Program-made: the position numbers and the translations under genes
From: Anaerosolibacter carboniphilus
GTDB taxonomy: Bacteria > Bacillota > Clostridia > Peptostreptococcales > Thermotaleaceae
DNA length: 64,000 nt
Direction of reading: 5' to 3'
NCBI RefSeq assembly: GCF_014205875.1
Contig: NZ_JACHEN010000003.1
Coordinates: forward strand, 62,001 to 126,000
The notes under the pieces: generated by a model
Seen by the model: the letters and a program-made list of their open reading frames with translations, nothing else
Told to the model about the DNA's origin: nothing
The model's database searches: none
Part shown: one piece after another, positions 8,624 through 18,057 of the stretch
Numbering within the stretch: position 1 is the first letter of the stretch
Layout: every line of letters starts with the position of its first letter

Positions 8624-9698
8624 AAAATACCTCTCTTAATGCTCGTATCAACTTTTCATTGGCTTCTCTATCTTTTATGGCCACCCTGAAATAAGATTTA
8701 TTTAAATTCTCATAATTACTGCAGCTACGAATCAGGATGTTTTTTTCTAAAAGTTTTTCTTGTAAAAATACATATTGGTCATCCAGCACTTTCAGAAGAA
8801 TATAATTGGCCGCTGGTCTATACGCCTTGATCTGAGGAATACCTTGAAATCCTTCAAATAGGAATTCCCGCTCTGTATCAATCCATGCCTTGCTGCAGCA
8901 TATATATTCCTGATCCTTTACTACAACCTCTCCAGCTAAGGCTGCAAAGCTATTGATAGTCCATGGTTCTTTCACACTCGCAATCTTTTGAAGCATATCC
9001 AGATTTCCTGAAATCCCATATCCTATTCTCAATCCCGGTAGCGCGAAAAATTTTGTAAGGGATCGGATGATATAAAGGTTCTTATAGCTCTCAATACGGG
9101 AAATCATGCTTTTTTCATCTGGGCAATCCAGAAACTCATTAAACGCTTCGTCGATCATCAAATTAATACGCTGCTCTCTACACCTATCTAAAATTTTGTC
9201 CATGATTTCATGATGGATCATTTGCCCTGTGGGATTATTAGGATTGCATAAGATCACCAAATCAATCTCTTCATGAAGCGCCTTTAGAAAGCCCTCATCC
9301 ACGATAAAATCCAGTTCTTCCTTCAATCGATAATAATGAACCTCACATCCAACCTTTGCCAGAGCCCTTTCATATTCTAAAAAAGTTGGCGCAAGGATTA
9401 GTGCTTGTTTTGGCTTCAGCGCTGAAATCATGGAAAAAATAATTTCCGTTGCCCCATTTCCCACAGTAATATAGTTTGGATTGATCTGATGATATTTACC
9501 AATTGCTTGTATCAGTCTTTGATAGTATGGATCCGGATAGCTCTCGATCAAAGAAATATTTTCAATTAACGCCTTTCGGAAGCTAGTCGGTACACCCAGG
9601 GGATTGATATTCGCACTAAAATCTAATACCTCGCTTGGTTGAATCCCTAGTTTTTCTGCAACTTCATATATATTACCGCCATGCTTAGCTATTTTCAT
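8613..9698 (-). CDS. cobD: L-threonine-O-3-phosphate decarboxylase
   Basis: PLP enzyme of the aminotransferase class I/II fold that makes (R)-1-amino-2-propanol phosphate for the cobalamin nucleotide loop. Signatures are GNIYEVAEKLG, DFSANINPLG, LCNPNNPTGQM, DEAFNEFL and the PLP lysine in SLTKFFALPGLRIGYG. Histidinol-phosphate aminotransferase is the closest relative, but the DFSANINPLG start and the operon context favour CobD. It has 361 residues. It is followed by the overlapping pduX-like kinase and preceded by cbiB. Confidence 0.92.
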   Translation of the reverse strand: MKIAKHGGNIYEVAEKLGIQPSEVLDFSANINPLGVPTSFRKALIENISLIESYPDPYYQRLIQAIGKYHQINPNYITVGNGATEIIFSMISALKPKQALILAPTFLEYERALAKVGCEVHYYRLKEELDFIVDEGFLKALHEEIDLVILCNPNNPTGQMIHHEIMDKILDRCREQRINLMIDEAFNEFLDCPDEKSMISRIESYKNLYIIRSLTKFFALPGLRIGYGISGNLDMLQKIASVKEPWTINSFAALAGEVVVKDQEYICCSKAWIDTEREFLFEGFQGIPQIKAYRPAANYILLKVLDDQYVFLQEKLLEKNILIRSCSNYENLNKSYFRVAIKDREANEKLIRALREVFYEG

Positions 9699-9711
9699 TG
9701 CTATTCACCCC

Positions 9712-10662
9712 CTATATTACAATCAATAAATATTTTATCATCATAAAACAAAACATACCAGTCAAGGAAGTAGCATACATAATTTCGATCGTCCGTTGAA
9801 TATCTTCTTTCTCCAACTGTCGAATGGGCTCTCCAATCGTTGGCTTATATACCTTTTCTCCAAAATATGTGTTGGTACCTCCTATTTGAATACCTAATGC
9901 ACCTGCGACTGCTGATTCTGGATATCCGCTATTTGGACTTTTATGGTTTCTACAATCTCTCTTCGTAATTCTATACCCATTCTTCCAATCATAACCTGTA
10001 AAAGCTGAGGCAATAATAATAAAGAATGCGGTAAGTCTTGCAGGAATGTAATTCACAAAATCATCAAGTCTAGCGCTGGCTCTTCCAAAGTTCAAATATT
10101 TCTCATTTTTGTACCCTACCATAGAATCCAAGGTATTGATGGCCTTATAAGCCATTCCTAAGGGTGCTCCACCAATACAAATATAAAACAACGGTGCGAT
10201 AATGCCATCGGATATATTTTCAGCTACCGTCTCGATGGCTCCTCTGGCAATCTCTTGTTCATTTAAATCTTTCGTCTCTCGCCCCACGATATAGGAAAGA
10301 TATTTTCTAGCCTCAGGTAAGTTCTCTTGTTGAAGCTGGGTATATACCTTTCTACTTTCTCGGTCAAGACTCTTTGTAGCCAATATTTGAAAAATCAAAA
10401 AGGTTTCTAAACCTAGTTTTAAATAGGGATGTACTTTTTCTGCTCCATACATGAGCAAGTAGGTTAACCCATAGGCAAGGAATACAATGATGATTGTTAG
10501 AAAAATTCCCCCGACTCGTTCTTGCTTCTCCCCTTTAAAAAACCTTCGCAGCATATTTTCAGTAGCTTTGATGCCGTTTCCAATAAACCGTATAGGATGA
10601 GGAAGCCAATAAGGATCCCCGAAGAGTAAATCCAACCCATATCCTATCACTATTTTGAGCAT
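9712..10662 (-). CDS. cbiB: Adenosylcobinamide-phosphate synthase (CbiB)
   Basis: Integral membrane enzyme that attaches aminopropanol phosphate to adenosylcobyric acid. At 316 residues with several hydrophobic segments it fits the family. It opens with [20 protein letters not shown], the CbiB N-terminal signature, and contains [49 protein letters not shown] and [20 protein letters not shown], all strongly conserved. The start overlaps the end of cbiP by 13 bases. Confidence 0.95.
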   Translation of the reverse strand: MLKIVIGYGLDLLFGDPYWLPHPIRFIGNGIKATENMLRRFFKGEKQERVGGIFLTIIIVFLAYGLTYLLMYGAEKVHPYLKLGLETFLIFQILATKSLDRESRKVYTQLQQENLPEARKYLSYIVGRETKDLNEQEIARGAIETVAENISDGIIAPLFYICIGGAPLGMAYKAINTLDSMVGYKNEKYLNFGRASARLDDFVNYIPARLTAFFIIIASAFTGYDWKNGYRITKRDCRNHKSPNSGYPESAVAGALGIQIGGTNTYFGEKVYKPTIGEPIRQLEKEDIQRTIEIMYATSLTGMFCFMMIKYLLIVI

Positions 10663-12194
10663 ATTTCTTCCCCATTCAGTATTTGATATACCTTTTTCAT
10701 ATCTAGATTCGTCCTTATAACCTCGGCCAATTTGTCATATTCCTGTTCCTTAAATGCTTCAAAACTCTCAATACTGCTTTCAACTTGCTCTAATCCTTTT
10801 AGCCGACGAATATTGTTTAATATAGCTCTGGTAAAAGGAATATTGTCAAAAATTCCATGGATGTAGGTACCAATAACATTCCCTTCCATATTGGCCGCAC
10901 CATCATCCAAAGCCACATCCTTGCCCAACATATGTCGGATCTGATTTAATCCACGACTTTCTGGGCCCAGCACGGTTTTTCCCATGTGAATTTCATAACC
11001 CTTAAGACTAGCCCCTTGGATACCTTCCAACAATCCGCCCAGTTGGGCTGTAACCACGGCCTCCACCTGTGTGGTTGTTTTCTCCATTTCAAATAAAGTA
11101 TCTACATCCAACAGTCCCAAGCCATTGATTTCCTCGATGGAGCTCTCCGTGCCATAGGGATCTTTTATGGTTTTTCCAAGCATCTGATATCCACCACAAA
11201 TACCTACAATCAGCTTTCCTTGTCTATGTAATCTCAATATTTGCTCTTCCAGACCGCTTTCTCTAATGTAAACAAGATCCTCTATGGTGTTCTTTGAGCC
11301 AGGAATGATCAGAATATCAGGATTGCCAATGGACTCTCCTCGCATGACATACCTAAGATTCACATCCTCTTGGGTTTCAAACACGTTAAAATCCGTAAAG
11401 TTCGAAACATGCGGAAGGTAAAGCACCGCTACCTCGATTTGTCCGCCTTGATATTTTTGATATCTGAAACGTTCTGCCAGACTATCTTCATCTTCAATCT
11501 GCACATGATAGTATGGAATCACACCTAAAACAGGAATTTTGATAATATCTTCAAGCATTTTAATCCCGGGTTTAAGGATCTCTACATCCCCTCTAAATTT
11601 ATTGATAATGACCCCTTTTACCCTCTTTTTTTCTTCCTCTGTTAATAACAGCATGGTTCCTGCCAAAGAAGCAAATACACCGCCACGGTCAATATCTCCG
11701 ATGAGGATTACCGGGGAATCTACCATCTCTGCCATACCCATATTTACAATATCATTTTCTCTTAGATTAATCTCCGCTGGGCTTCCTGCGCCTTCAATAA
11801 CGACTACATCGTGCTCATATTCCAACTGTTGGAAGCTTTTTTTTACCAATTCTGCTAATTCCGGCTTGAATTCATGATATTCCACGGCAGACATATTTTT
11901 AAAGACCTTACCATTTAATATGACCTGGCACTTTTTATCAGTCGTTGGTTTTAATAATACGGGATTCATAGCTACCGTTGGTTCTATTTTACTAGCCTCT
12001 GCTTGCACCACTTGAGCCCTTCCCATTTCCAATCCTTCCGCTGTAATAAAGGAATTTAACGCCATGTTCTGAGACTTAAATGGTGCTACCTTATGTCCAT
12101 CCTGATGGAATATTCTACAAAAACCGGCTGTTAACAGACTCTTTCCTACAGAGGATCCTGTGCCTTGAAGCATTAATTTCTTCGTTTTCATCAT
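10650..12194 (-). CDS. cbiP: Cobyric acid synthase (glutamine-hydrolysing)
   Basis: Amidates four side chains of adenosylcobyrinic a,c-diamide using glutamine and ATP (CobQ/CbiP). The N-terminal dethiobiotin-synthetase-like ATPase domain has [18 protein letters not shown] and [13 protein letters not shown]. The C-terminal class I glutamine amidotransferase domain has [12 protein letters not shown], the nucleophile in [10 protein letters not shown] and the histidine in [10 protein letters not shown]. It has 514 residues. The SD (AAGGA) lies within the last codons of cbiA and the ATG follows the cbiA stop directly, implying coupling. Confidence 0.96.
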   Translation of the reverse strand: MMKTKKLMLQGTGSSVGKSLLTAGFCRIFHQDGHKVAPFKSQNMALNSFITAEGLEMGRAQVVQAEASKIEPTVAMNPVLLKPTTDKKCQVILNGKVFKNMSAVEYHEFKPELAELVKKSFQQLEYEHDVVVIEGAGSPAEINLRENDIVNMGMAEMVDSPVILIGDIDRGGVFASLAGTMLLLTEEEKKRVKGVIINKFRGDVEILKPGIKMLEDIIKIPVLGVIPYYHVQIEDEDSLAERFRYQKYQGGQIEVAVLYLPHVSNFTDFNVFETQEDVNLRYVMRGESIGNPDILIIPGSKNTIEDLVYIRESGLEEQILRLHRQGKLIVGICGGYQMLGKTIKDPYGTESSIEEINGLGLLDVDTLFEMEKTTTQVEAVVTAQLGGLLEGIQGASLKGYEIHMGKTVLGPESRGLNQIRHMLGKDVALDDGAANMEGNVIGTYIHGIFDNIPFTRAILNNIRRLKGLEQVESSIESFEAFKEQEYDKLAEVIRTNLDMKKVYQILNGEEICSK

Positions 12195-13586
12195 TTATTC
12201 CTTCCCCCCATCCTTATATACCCTACAGTTTTCTATAAAATTTTTTGCTAGTCTCTGATTGCAATAAAAATGTATATGGGCATATGCTGCCAGAGCATTA
12301 TACCGCTTTAATCCACATCGCCAGCGATCAATGATTTCTCCATTTCTGGTTTTTTCAAGCTGATAAACCTGATCGTCTTCCATATGATCCATGAGAATAG
12401 AACGATGAAATTCATGGGCTTTCGCTTGCTCCACCGATTTAGATAATACAGAGGGTTGATCAATAGTAATATCTACATATCCAAAACGCTGCAGCCGCCC
12501 CGTCATCTTTGCTTCTGTATGGAACACCCCAACCATTTCATGTCTCTCTCCCGCTACGCTGGTAATAGCATTTGTCAGATACATCAGCCCTCCACACTCA
12601 GCATAGGCAGGTATACCGCCCTCAATGCTTTCCTTGATCTGTTGCCGAATCTCCCTATTATCCTCTAGTTCTTGGGCAAATACCTCTGGGAACCCACCAC
12701 CAAAATATAGTCCATGGAGTCCTTCTGGCAATTTTCGATCATGCAGCGGACTAAAGAAAATCAAATTTGCACCTAGGCTTTTCAATAACTCTAGATTGTC
12801 TTCGTAATAAAAATTAAAAGCTTTATCAGAAGCAACACCTAAGTTGATTCGATCCTCCACCCATATATCCTCTGACATGCAAGCATCTATTGGCACCGCC
12901 TGTTCGCTGATTTCTAACAAAGCATCTATGTCTACAGTTTTCTCTATCATGCTTCCGATCTCTTCCACTTTATCCTTTAAATCTTTCACCTCTACACTGG
13001 GAATGAGTCCAAGATGTCTGCTCTCCAGCTTAATGGCAGTGTTTTTTACCATATATCCTACACACTTGATTTTGGTATCTCTTTCAATGGCTTCCTTTAA
13101 TATATGATAATGTTTTTCCCCAGAAACATTGTTGATGATTACACCAGCAATCTCCACATCGGAATCATACATCTTGTAACCTAGCACCTGGGCAGCAGCA
13201 CTGGCTGCCATACCACTACCATTGATAATTAAGATCACAGGCGCTTTGATAATTTTAGATACATGGGCTGTGCTCCCCACATCTTTTCGACTACCACTAC
13301 CATCGTATAGTCCCATAACCCCCTCAATCACAGAGATGTCTTTCTCCTGAGCATTTTTAACAAATAGACCCCTGACGGTTTCTTCTTCCAGCATCCAGCT
13401 ATCAAGGTTTCTCGACTTGTTTCCTGTTACAAAGGTATGGAAGGCTGGATCTATATAGTCTGGCCCTACTTTAAAGGGCTGCACTTGAAAACCTCTTTTT
13501 CGAAGGGCAGACATGACCCCCGTGGATATGGTAGTCTTTCCCACGCCACTCTGGGTACCTGCCAAAACAAATCTAGGTAGCTTCAT
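12195..13586 (-). CDS. cbiA: Cobyrinate a,c-diamide synthase
   Basis: Glutamine-dependent amidation of the a and c side chains of cob(II)yrinate; first gene after the B12 riboswitch. The ATPase domain starts FVLAGTQSGVGKTTISTG. GVMGLYDGSG and MAASAAAQVLGYK fit the family, and the glutamine amidotransferase domain has FGGGFPEVFA and AECGGLMYL with the nucleophilic cysteine. The ATG at 13586 has AGGA 9 bases upstream. An in-frame ATG at 13595 abuts the SD and is less likely. It is 463 residues long. Confidence 0.95.
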   Translation of the reverse strand: MKLPRFVLAGTQSGVGKTTISTGVMSALRKRGFQVQPFKVGPDYIDPAFHTFVTGNKSRNLDSWMLEEETVRGLFVKNAQEKDISVIEGVMGLYDGSGSRKDVGSTAHVSKIIKAPVILIINGSGMAASAAAQVLGYKMYDSDVEIAGVIINNVSGEKHYHILKEAIERDTKIKCVGYMVKNTAIKLESRHLGLIPSVEVKDLKDKVEEIGSMIEKTVDIDALLEISEQAVPIDACMSEDIWVEDRINLGVASDKAFNFYYEDNLELLKSLGANLIFFSPLHDRKLPEGLHGLYFGGGFPEVFAQELEDNREIRQQIKESIEGGIPAYAECGGLMYLTNAITSVAGERHEMVGVFHTEAKMTGRLQRFGYVDITIDQPSVLSKSVEQAKAHEFHRSILMDHMEDDQVYQLEKTRNGEIIDRWRCGLKRYNALAAYAHIHFYCNQRLAKNFIENCRVYKDGGKE

Positions 13587-13653
13587 CTTGATCATTCCTT
13601 TTCCATATAAATTCGTAATCTGCCAGTGATGGCATCAGTCCTCATTGAATCCT

Positions 13654-13687
13654 AAATAAAAATGCCCTGACCATCTTTGGTCAGAGC
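13654..13687 (-). terminator. Intrinsic terminator in cbiA leader, riboswitch expression platform
   Basis: A 9-bp stem, GCTCTGACC paired with GGTCAGGGC (one T-G pair) around a 6-base loop, is followed on the minus strand by ATTTTTATTT. It lies between the cobalamin aptamer and cbiA, so it is the probable switch: with B12 bound the hairpin would form and stop transcription. The competing antiterminator was not worked out. Confidence 0.85.
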
Positions 13688-13737
13688 ATGAACACACGTA
13701 TGTATATTCCTGTTTCCTTCCCTCCGAAGGCAATACA

Positions 13738-13902
13738 ATGAATTCAAAGAGGCAGGTCTCCTGACTTGTGAATCGCTTTACTCTCGACGTCTTCCCTGTA
13801 ATATACAAGTGACATACTATCGATTTCATCCTCACATACAGTAGCGGGGGCTGTGCCGGACTTTCACCGGACTTCCCTATTAAGTATCAACACCTATTTG
13901 AT
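13738..13902 (-). ncRNA. Cobalamin (B12) riboswitch aptamer
   Basis: Read on the minus strand, the leader contains the conserved cobalamin aptamer blocks in order: AGGTG, then GGGAAGTCCGGTGAAAGTCC, then CACAGCCCCCGCTACTGT, a variable arm, GGGAAGACGTCGAGAGT, and the B12 box AGTCAGGAGACCTGCC. An intrinsic terminator follows about 50 bases on, before cbiA. This implies feedback repression of the whole cbiA-hemA-cobJ operon by adenosylcobalamin. Edges are approximate. Confidence 0.97.
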
Positions 13903-13921
13903 TTCCATATTAATTTATTTA

Positions 13922-13950
13922 ATCGTATCAAATATTCATCAATAATTCAA
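13922..13950 (-). promoter_or_regulatory. Probable sigma-A promoter of the cobalamin operon
   Basis: On the minus strand, TTGAAT (-35, 13945-13950) and TACGAT (-10, 13922-13927) are separated by 17 bases. Transcription would start near 13915, just ahead of the riboswitch aptamer, which is where the promoter must be. Confidence 0.6.
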
Positions 13951-14014
13951 TAGCATTAGAGTGAAATATTTTGGCTTGTAGTGATAAATAATAGTGTTTC
14001 CATAGCATAATACT

Positions 14015-14611
14015 TTATCCGTTCAGCATTGTTAATACAGGATAGCCATCTACAATCTCTATCTTAGTAATCCCGCAATTTTCGACCTTATATTTCCAAT
14101 AATCCTCAATTCCCCTTCCAATCAGGTGGGACAGAATCCCACGGATGCATCCCCCATGGGAAACCAACAATATTCTTCCTTTTGGATGATCCTCTATCAA
14201 TTTCTCGATGCCCCTTATGACACGCTCATACATTTGACGAAGACTCTCTCCTTCAGGAACAGGATAGTTCAACCATTCCTTTTCCCATGCATTCAATTCA
14301 TCAGGAAATTGGTTGATAATCTCTTCATAGGATAACCCTTCCCATAGGCCAAAGTTCATCTCTCGAAAACTGTCTATGTTTTTTATTTCTATATGATGAT
14401 GCTTATTGATAATTTCCGCAGTTTTTCTAGTCCTGAGCAAATCACTGGTAATCATAACATCCAGTGACACTTCCTTCATCTTCTCAGCACTTTCCTCTGC
14501 TTGATGTATTCCTTTATCTGTTAGAGGTATATCCAACCATCCACAGTAAACCCCTCGACAATTGGATATGGTTTCTCCATGCCTAACCAAATACAGCTCC
14601 AGCATAAGCAT
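14015..14611 (-). CDS. cobC: Alpha-ribazole-5'-phosphate phosphatase-like histidine phosphatase
   Basis: Histidine phosphatase superfamily member. It has LYLVRHGETISNCRGVYCGW with the catalytic His, LTDKGIHQAEESAEKM, TSDLLRTRKTAEII, FGLWEGLSYEEI and LLVSHGGCIRG with the second histidine. Its place last in the cobU-cobO-cobS cluster points to removal of the phosphate from alpha-ribazole phosphate or from cobalamin phosphate. It has 198 residues. The ATG at 14611 follows the cobS stop directly, and an alternative ATG lies at 14605. A general phosphoglycerate-mutase-like role cannot be excluded by motif alone. Confidence 0.85.
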   Translation of the reverse strand: MLMLELYLVRHGETISNCRGVYCGWLDIPLTDKGIHQAEESAEKMKEVSLDVMITSDLLRTRKTAEIINKHHHIEIKNIDSFREMNFGLWEGLSYEEIINQFPDELNAWEKEWLNYPVPEGESLRQMYERVIRGIEKLIEDHPKGRILLVSHGGCIRGILSHLIGRGIEDYWKYKVENCGITKIEIVDGYPVLTMLNG

Positions 14612-15355
14612 CTATCCCTTCATCAAAAATCCTAAGATTAAAAAATAAAAGAGGTAAAAAAGCTCAGAAAGCTCACTCAAGGCACCCAAAGTATCACCCG
14701 TCATGCCATCGATTTTTCCTGTAATGTGTTTTATGTATAACAGGCTGAAAATATAACTTAAAAGAATATATGGGAAGGACCATGGATGGATCAAGGAAAT
14801 TACACCTGTAAAAAATAAGGCGATTCCTAAATGAAGATTCGTTACCTTTCCAATATATAGATTTCCCATACCATTACTGCGGGCGTACACAGAGAATTTA
14901 GACCCATAGATGAGACATAGTTTTGAAAATACTGGCATGAGAAGAAGTACGCCATAAACCATATCCTCTGCAAGACTATCAATTAATGCTATTTTTAAGA
15001 CCAAGGTCATCATGATGGCCAAGGCTGCATTGGTTCCAAGTCGACTATCCTTCATGATTTCCAAAATTCGATCCTTAGGACGGTTGCTATATACCCCATC
15101 GAAGGTATCCCCCAGTCCATCTAGATGAAGACCTCCTGTAATAAACACTTCTATGACTACTGCCATGACAGCCGCTAGGAAGCTCCCTCCCAACTGGTAA
15201 CCGATATAGTGAAAGGATACGATAAACATCCCAATCAGGAGCCCTACCACTGGAAAATATATAATACCATGCAAAAAATCATCCTCGTCTACTTTTAGAT
15301 TGGTTGGAATCGGTACCCGAGTTAAAAACTGTATCATCAGAATCAATCGCTTCAT
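14612..15355 (-). CDS. cobS: Adenosylcobinamide-GDP ribazoletransferase (cobalamin synthase)
   Basis: Membrane enzyme joining adenosylcobinamide-GDP and alpha-ribazole(-phosphate). It has 247 residues, very hydrophobic. FLTRVPIP appears near the start, then GLHLDGLGDTFDGVYSNRPKDRILEIMKDS in two pieces (the conserved DGLGDT acidic motif and its RILEIMKDSRLG continuation), GTNAALAI and a C-terminal GKIDGMTGDTLGAL segment. It is coupled to the preceding cobO gene by shared bases at 15355 and lies directly before cobC. Confidence 0.94.
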   Translation of the reverse strand: MKRLILMIQFLTRVPIPTNLKVDEDDFLHGIIYFPVVGLLIGMFIVSFHYIGYQLGGSFLAAVMAVVIEVFITGGLHLDGLGDTFDGVYSNRPKDRILEIMKDSRLGTNAALAIMMTLVLKIALIDSLAEDMVYGVLLLMPVFSKLCLIYGSKFSVYARSNGMGNLYIGKVTNLHLGIALFFTGVISLIHPWSFPYILLSYIFSLLYIKHITGKIDGMTGDTLGALSELSELFYLFYFLILGFLMKG

Positions 15356-15900
15356 TAGTGTTCAATTCCTTCCCTGGCTCCGATTCCCTTCTGGAAGGGA
15401 TGCTTTATCATTTTCATTTCAGATACATAATCCGCCAGCTCAACAATTTCTTGAGGCACATTTCTGCCTGTCAAGATCAGTTCCATGTGCTTGGGCTTGC
15501 CCTCAATCAAATTGCAGACCTGTTGAACTGTAAGAAGCTTATTGGAGAGTACACCCATAATTTCATCCAGTATCAACAGGTCACAGCTTTCCTTTTGGAT
15601 AACTTCCTCCACAAAGGCGAATGCCTTATCAATATTTCTCTTTACTTCCTTTTTCTCTTCATCATTCAGTGTCCAAAAAAACTTTTTCGCTGTGTCGAAT
15701 CGAAATATCTGAAAATCTGGTTTCAGCTTTTCTGCGCTGTGCAATTCCCCGGAATCGCCTCCCTTGAGAAACTGAACCATAAATACCCTGTATCCACAAC
15801 CAACAGTTCTTAGAGCCTGTCCCAAGGCTGCTGTGGTCTTGCCCTTTCCATCACCAGTATATATGTGTACCAAACCTTGAGATAATTGTTTTGCTGCCAT
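15355..15900 (-). CDS. cobO: Cob(I)yrinic acid a,c-diamide adenosyltransferase, CobO type
   Basis: Transfers the 5'-deoxyadenosyl group from ATP to cob(I) corrinoids. At 181 residues it belongs to the RecA-like CobA/CobO/BtuR family. It has VHIYTGDGKGKTTAALGQAL near the N-terminus (modified P-loop), FMVQFLKGG, and LLILDEIMGVLSNKLL with GRNVPQEIVELADYVSEM towards the C-terminus. The gene sits between cobU and cobS. Confidence 0.94.
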   Translation of the reverse strand: MAAKQLSQGLVHIYTGDGKGKTTAALGQALRTVGCGYRVFMVQFLKGGDSGELHSAEKLKPDFQIFRFDTAKKFFWTLNDEEKKEVKRNIDKAFAFVEEVIQKESCDLLILDEIMGVLSNKLLTVQQVCNLIEGKPKHMELILTGRNVPQEIVELADYVSEMKMIKHPFQKGIGAREGIEH

Positions 15901-15911
15901 CTTACCGCCTC

Positions 15912-16475
15912 CTACTTTATTTTCATGGGGATTCCTGACACTGTAAAATAGACGTCATCTGCCTCAGCTGCGATGATCTGATTTATCCTCCCTGCAATGT
16001 CACCGAAAATTCTCGACAATCTGTTTTCTGGAACAATTCCCATCCCCACCTCATTGGTCACAATAATACTCCACATGTTGTATTCACGAATGCTTTTTAG
16101 CAAAGAAAAAACTTGCTCTTTGATTCCAGCTTCAATGATATCAATCTGTTCATGATTTATTCTATCCCAATCAATGGTCAAGTCTTCAAACATCAAATTC
16201 GTCACCATAATCGTCACACAATCCAACAGTACAGTACCATGATCAGCTGATATATCTTTCACAACATGATGAAGATCTTTAAAGCCTTCATAGGTTGTCC
16301 ATTCTTGTGGTCTACTTTCCCTGTGCTTCTTGATGCGATCCCGCATACCATCATCAAAAGGAGTAGCTGTAGCTAAATAAGCCACTGGCATATCAGAAGT
16401 CTTTGCCAGCTCCTCTGCAAAATTACTTTTTCCACTTCGGGCACCACCCGTAACGAGCGTTATTTTTCCCCTCAT
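15912..16475 (-). CDS. cobU: Adenosylcobinamide kinase / adenosylcobinamide-phosphate guanylyltransferase
   Basis: Bifunctional enzyme activating adenosylcobinamide to its GDP form. The P-loop TGGARSGKSNFAEELA, KKHRESRPQEWTTYE with the histidine expected to carry GMP, LDCVTIMVTNLMFE and TNEVGMGIVPENRLSR are all classic CobU blocks. It has 187 residues. It is the first gene of the cobU-cobO-cobS-cobC cluster, with an AGGAG SD 6 bases before the ATG. Confidence 0.95.
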   Translation of the reverse strand: MRGKITLVTGGARSGKSNFAEELAKTSDMPVAYLATATPFDDGMRDRIKKHRESRPQEWTTYEGFKDLHHVVKDISADHGTVLLDCVTIMVTNLMFEDLTIDWDRINHEQIDIIEAGIKEQVFSLLKSIREYNMWSIIVTNEVGMGIVPENRLSRIFGDIAGRINQIIAAEADDVYFTVSGIPMKIK

Positions 16476-16490
16476 CCTATCACTCCTACA

Positions 16491-16516
16491 AACAAATTTG
16501 ACTGCGTAAATTTGTT
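16491..16516. promoter_or_regulatory. 9-bp inverted repeat just upstream of the cobU ribosome binding site
   Basis: Perfect arms AACAAATTT / AAATTTGTT are separated by 8 bases, ending a few bases before the cobU SD. It could be a repressor site or an RNA hairpin affecting cobU translation. The function is unknown; only the symmetry is seen. Confidence 0.4.
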
Positions 16517-16558
16517 TTCGCTAGAAAATCATGAGGCTATGATTCCCTAGATATAACA

Positions 16559-16580
16559 AAGCCTGTCTATTGACAGGCAT
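16559..16580 (-). terminator. Likely terminator after the lipase gene
   Basis: A perfect 7-bp stem GCCTGTC / GACAGGC with a 4-base loop lies at 16561-16578, followed on the minus strand by TTTGTT. The U-run is short, so efficiency is uncertain. It separates the lipase gene (stop at 16636) from cobU. Confidence 0.6.
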
Positions 16581-16600
16581 TTTAATCATTCCTTTCTTAT

Positions 16601-16618
16601 CATATCATCCATGATATG
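16601..16618. promoter_or_regulatory. Perfect palindromic site, possible operator
   Basis: CATATCAT and ATGATATG flank two bases, forming an 18-base dyad 17 bases beyond the lipase stop. It has no U-run of its own. It may be a regulator site for cobU or part of a compound terminator. Confidence 0.3.
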
Positions 16619-16635
16619 TTACGTCAACGAATCCA

Positions 16636-17997
16636 TCAGTTGATCTGAATACGATAACGATGTTTGGTCAATACCTCTTTTCCCAAGGCTCTTTTTATAT
16701 TTCCATCACGATCTTTTACAATAATGTCCAACGTACTATCCTTTTGAGGCAAGAAATTCAACACCAATTCCTGGTGTCTGCAGTTGGTGATGAGCATCCA
16801 AGTAAGCCTTTCTCCGTATTTTTGAACATCAAGATTTTCTATATTGTTTACTCCTTTATCATAGAGAATTTCTTGCCCATTTTCACCAAAACCTTGTAAC
16901 TGTAAATCACCCATGCCATCTATAAGAATGCTGATATGATTTTCTATGGGTTCATATCTGCTTCGCATCATGTATCCATCGTCAATCCCCAGCTTTTTTC
17001 GGATAATAAAGAGGCTTCTTTCCAGCAATTCTTCATGCTTCCCATTGATAATATATCGATCTCCTTCTATGGCCATCACACTCTTCACCATGACAGTACC
17101 GTCCCCTTCCAGTGACTTTGATACATCGATCACCCTGCCATCAATCCATCTTTGCCCATCGTGTTCCCTTCTAGGGTCAATCTGAAGCAGCTGATTTGTT
17201 TCAATACCTTTTCCAGCAATCAATGTTACCTTTACGTTCTTAGGCATTGTCTTTCGATAAATATAATTAATATAGTCTAGAAAGTTATTTTTATAGTGCA
17301 TTTGATCATAGGAGATGAATTTCATATTTCTGCTTTTATCTAGATAATAAAGATAGTTCCCATATTGCATGCTTGGCAATAGGTCTTGCGCGCCTTTTAA
17401 TAGGTTATGTATTGTATCCAAATCATTTTTTTCTCCATAATACTTCTCAATGATCCACAAATATCCTTCTAATAATGTTCTAAAAATATTGGATTTCATG
17501 CCACGGTTATAGGGAAGCTTTCCACCAGCATAAAAGAAATAGGCATTGACCGCCCCTGCATTTGGGGTACCAATGCTGATTAAATTATCCACATCTCCTT
17601 GATAATTATTCCCCTGTACATAGGTTCTTGAAACCAATCCCCCCATACTATGACAAATGATATCTACCTTTCGACTGCGGCTTTTCGATTTCGCCAAGGC
17701 GATAGTCTTTATCAAGTATTCATCAGCACAGTGTATACAATCCTGCCTCCAGTCATAAAAGGCGATAAACAGATTCTCATCCCTCGTATATCCAAGCTGC
17801 TCTAATTTTTCCACGAAAGGTTCATATATAGAGGCAGACATTCCAAAGCTCCAATCTCCTGTTCCTGGAATGATTGTATTCCCCATGGATCCATAAAGAC
17901 CAGGGACAAAAATCAGAGGATTTCTTTTCTGATTTTGAAGCTTGCTCTTGATCACTTCCATAAGACCGACTGTGGTTAATACTGGATGCACAGACAT
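16636..17997 (-). CDS. LCAT-like alpha/beta-hydrolase (putative lipase/acyltransferase)
   Basis: A 453-residue alpha/beta hydrolase resembling the lecithin:cholesterol acyltransferase family. PLIFVPGLYGSMGNTI gives the oxyanion region, FYDWRQDC follows the LCAT pattern, and the nucleophile elbow is ICHSMGGLVSRTY (Ser in CHSMGG). GTPNAGAVNAYFF follows. GDGTVMVKS probably carries the catalytic Asp region and a GKHEELL segment the His. There is no signal peptide, so it is probably cytoplasmic. The C-terminal ~120 residues look like a separate beta-rich region. The true substrate is unknown. Confidence 0.75.
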   Translation of the reverse strand: MSVHPVLTTVGLMEVIKSKLQNQKRNPLIFVPGLYGSMGNTIIPGTGDWSFGMSASIYEPFVEKLEQLGYTRDENLFIAFYDWRQDCIHCADEYLIKTIALAKSKSRSRKVDIICHSMGGLVSRTYVQGNNYQGDVDNLISIGTPNAGAVNAYFFYAGGKLPYNRGMKSNIFRTLLEGYLWIIEKYYGEKNDLDTIHNLLKGAQDLLPSMQYGNYLYYLDKSRNMKFISYDQMHYKNNFLDYINYIYRKTMPKNVKVTLIAGKGIETNQLLQIDPRREHDGQRWIDGRVIDVSKSLEGDGTVMVKSVMAIEGDRYIINGKHEELLERSLFIIRKKLGIDDGYMMRSRYEPIENHISILIDGMGDLQLQGFGENGQEILYDKGVNNIENLDVQKYGERLTWMLITNCRHQELVLNFLPQKDSTLDIIVKDRDGNIKRALGKEVLTKHRYRIQIN

Positions 17998-18029
17998 TCC
18001 TCCTTTAGCAATACGTTTAAAAAATGAAA

Positions 18030-18057
18030 GAAAAAAAGCTGCTACTTTTTTGTAGCA
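18030..18057 (-). terminator. Terminator overlapping the ogt stop codon
   Basis: A 6-bp stem (TGCTAC / GTAGCA) around a 6-base loop is followed on the minus strand by a run of seven T. The ogt stop codon at 18042 is inside the hairpin. Confidence 0.8.

Noticed and set aside
13635-13835. Open reading frame of 66 codons on the minus strand upstream of cbiA
   Set aside because: It lies across the cobalamin riboswitch and its terminator and has no family likeness, so the RNA elements explain this DNA.
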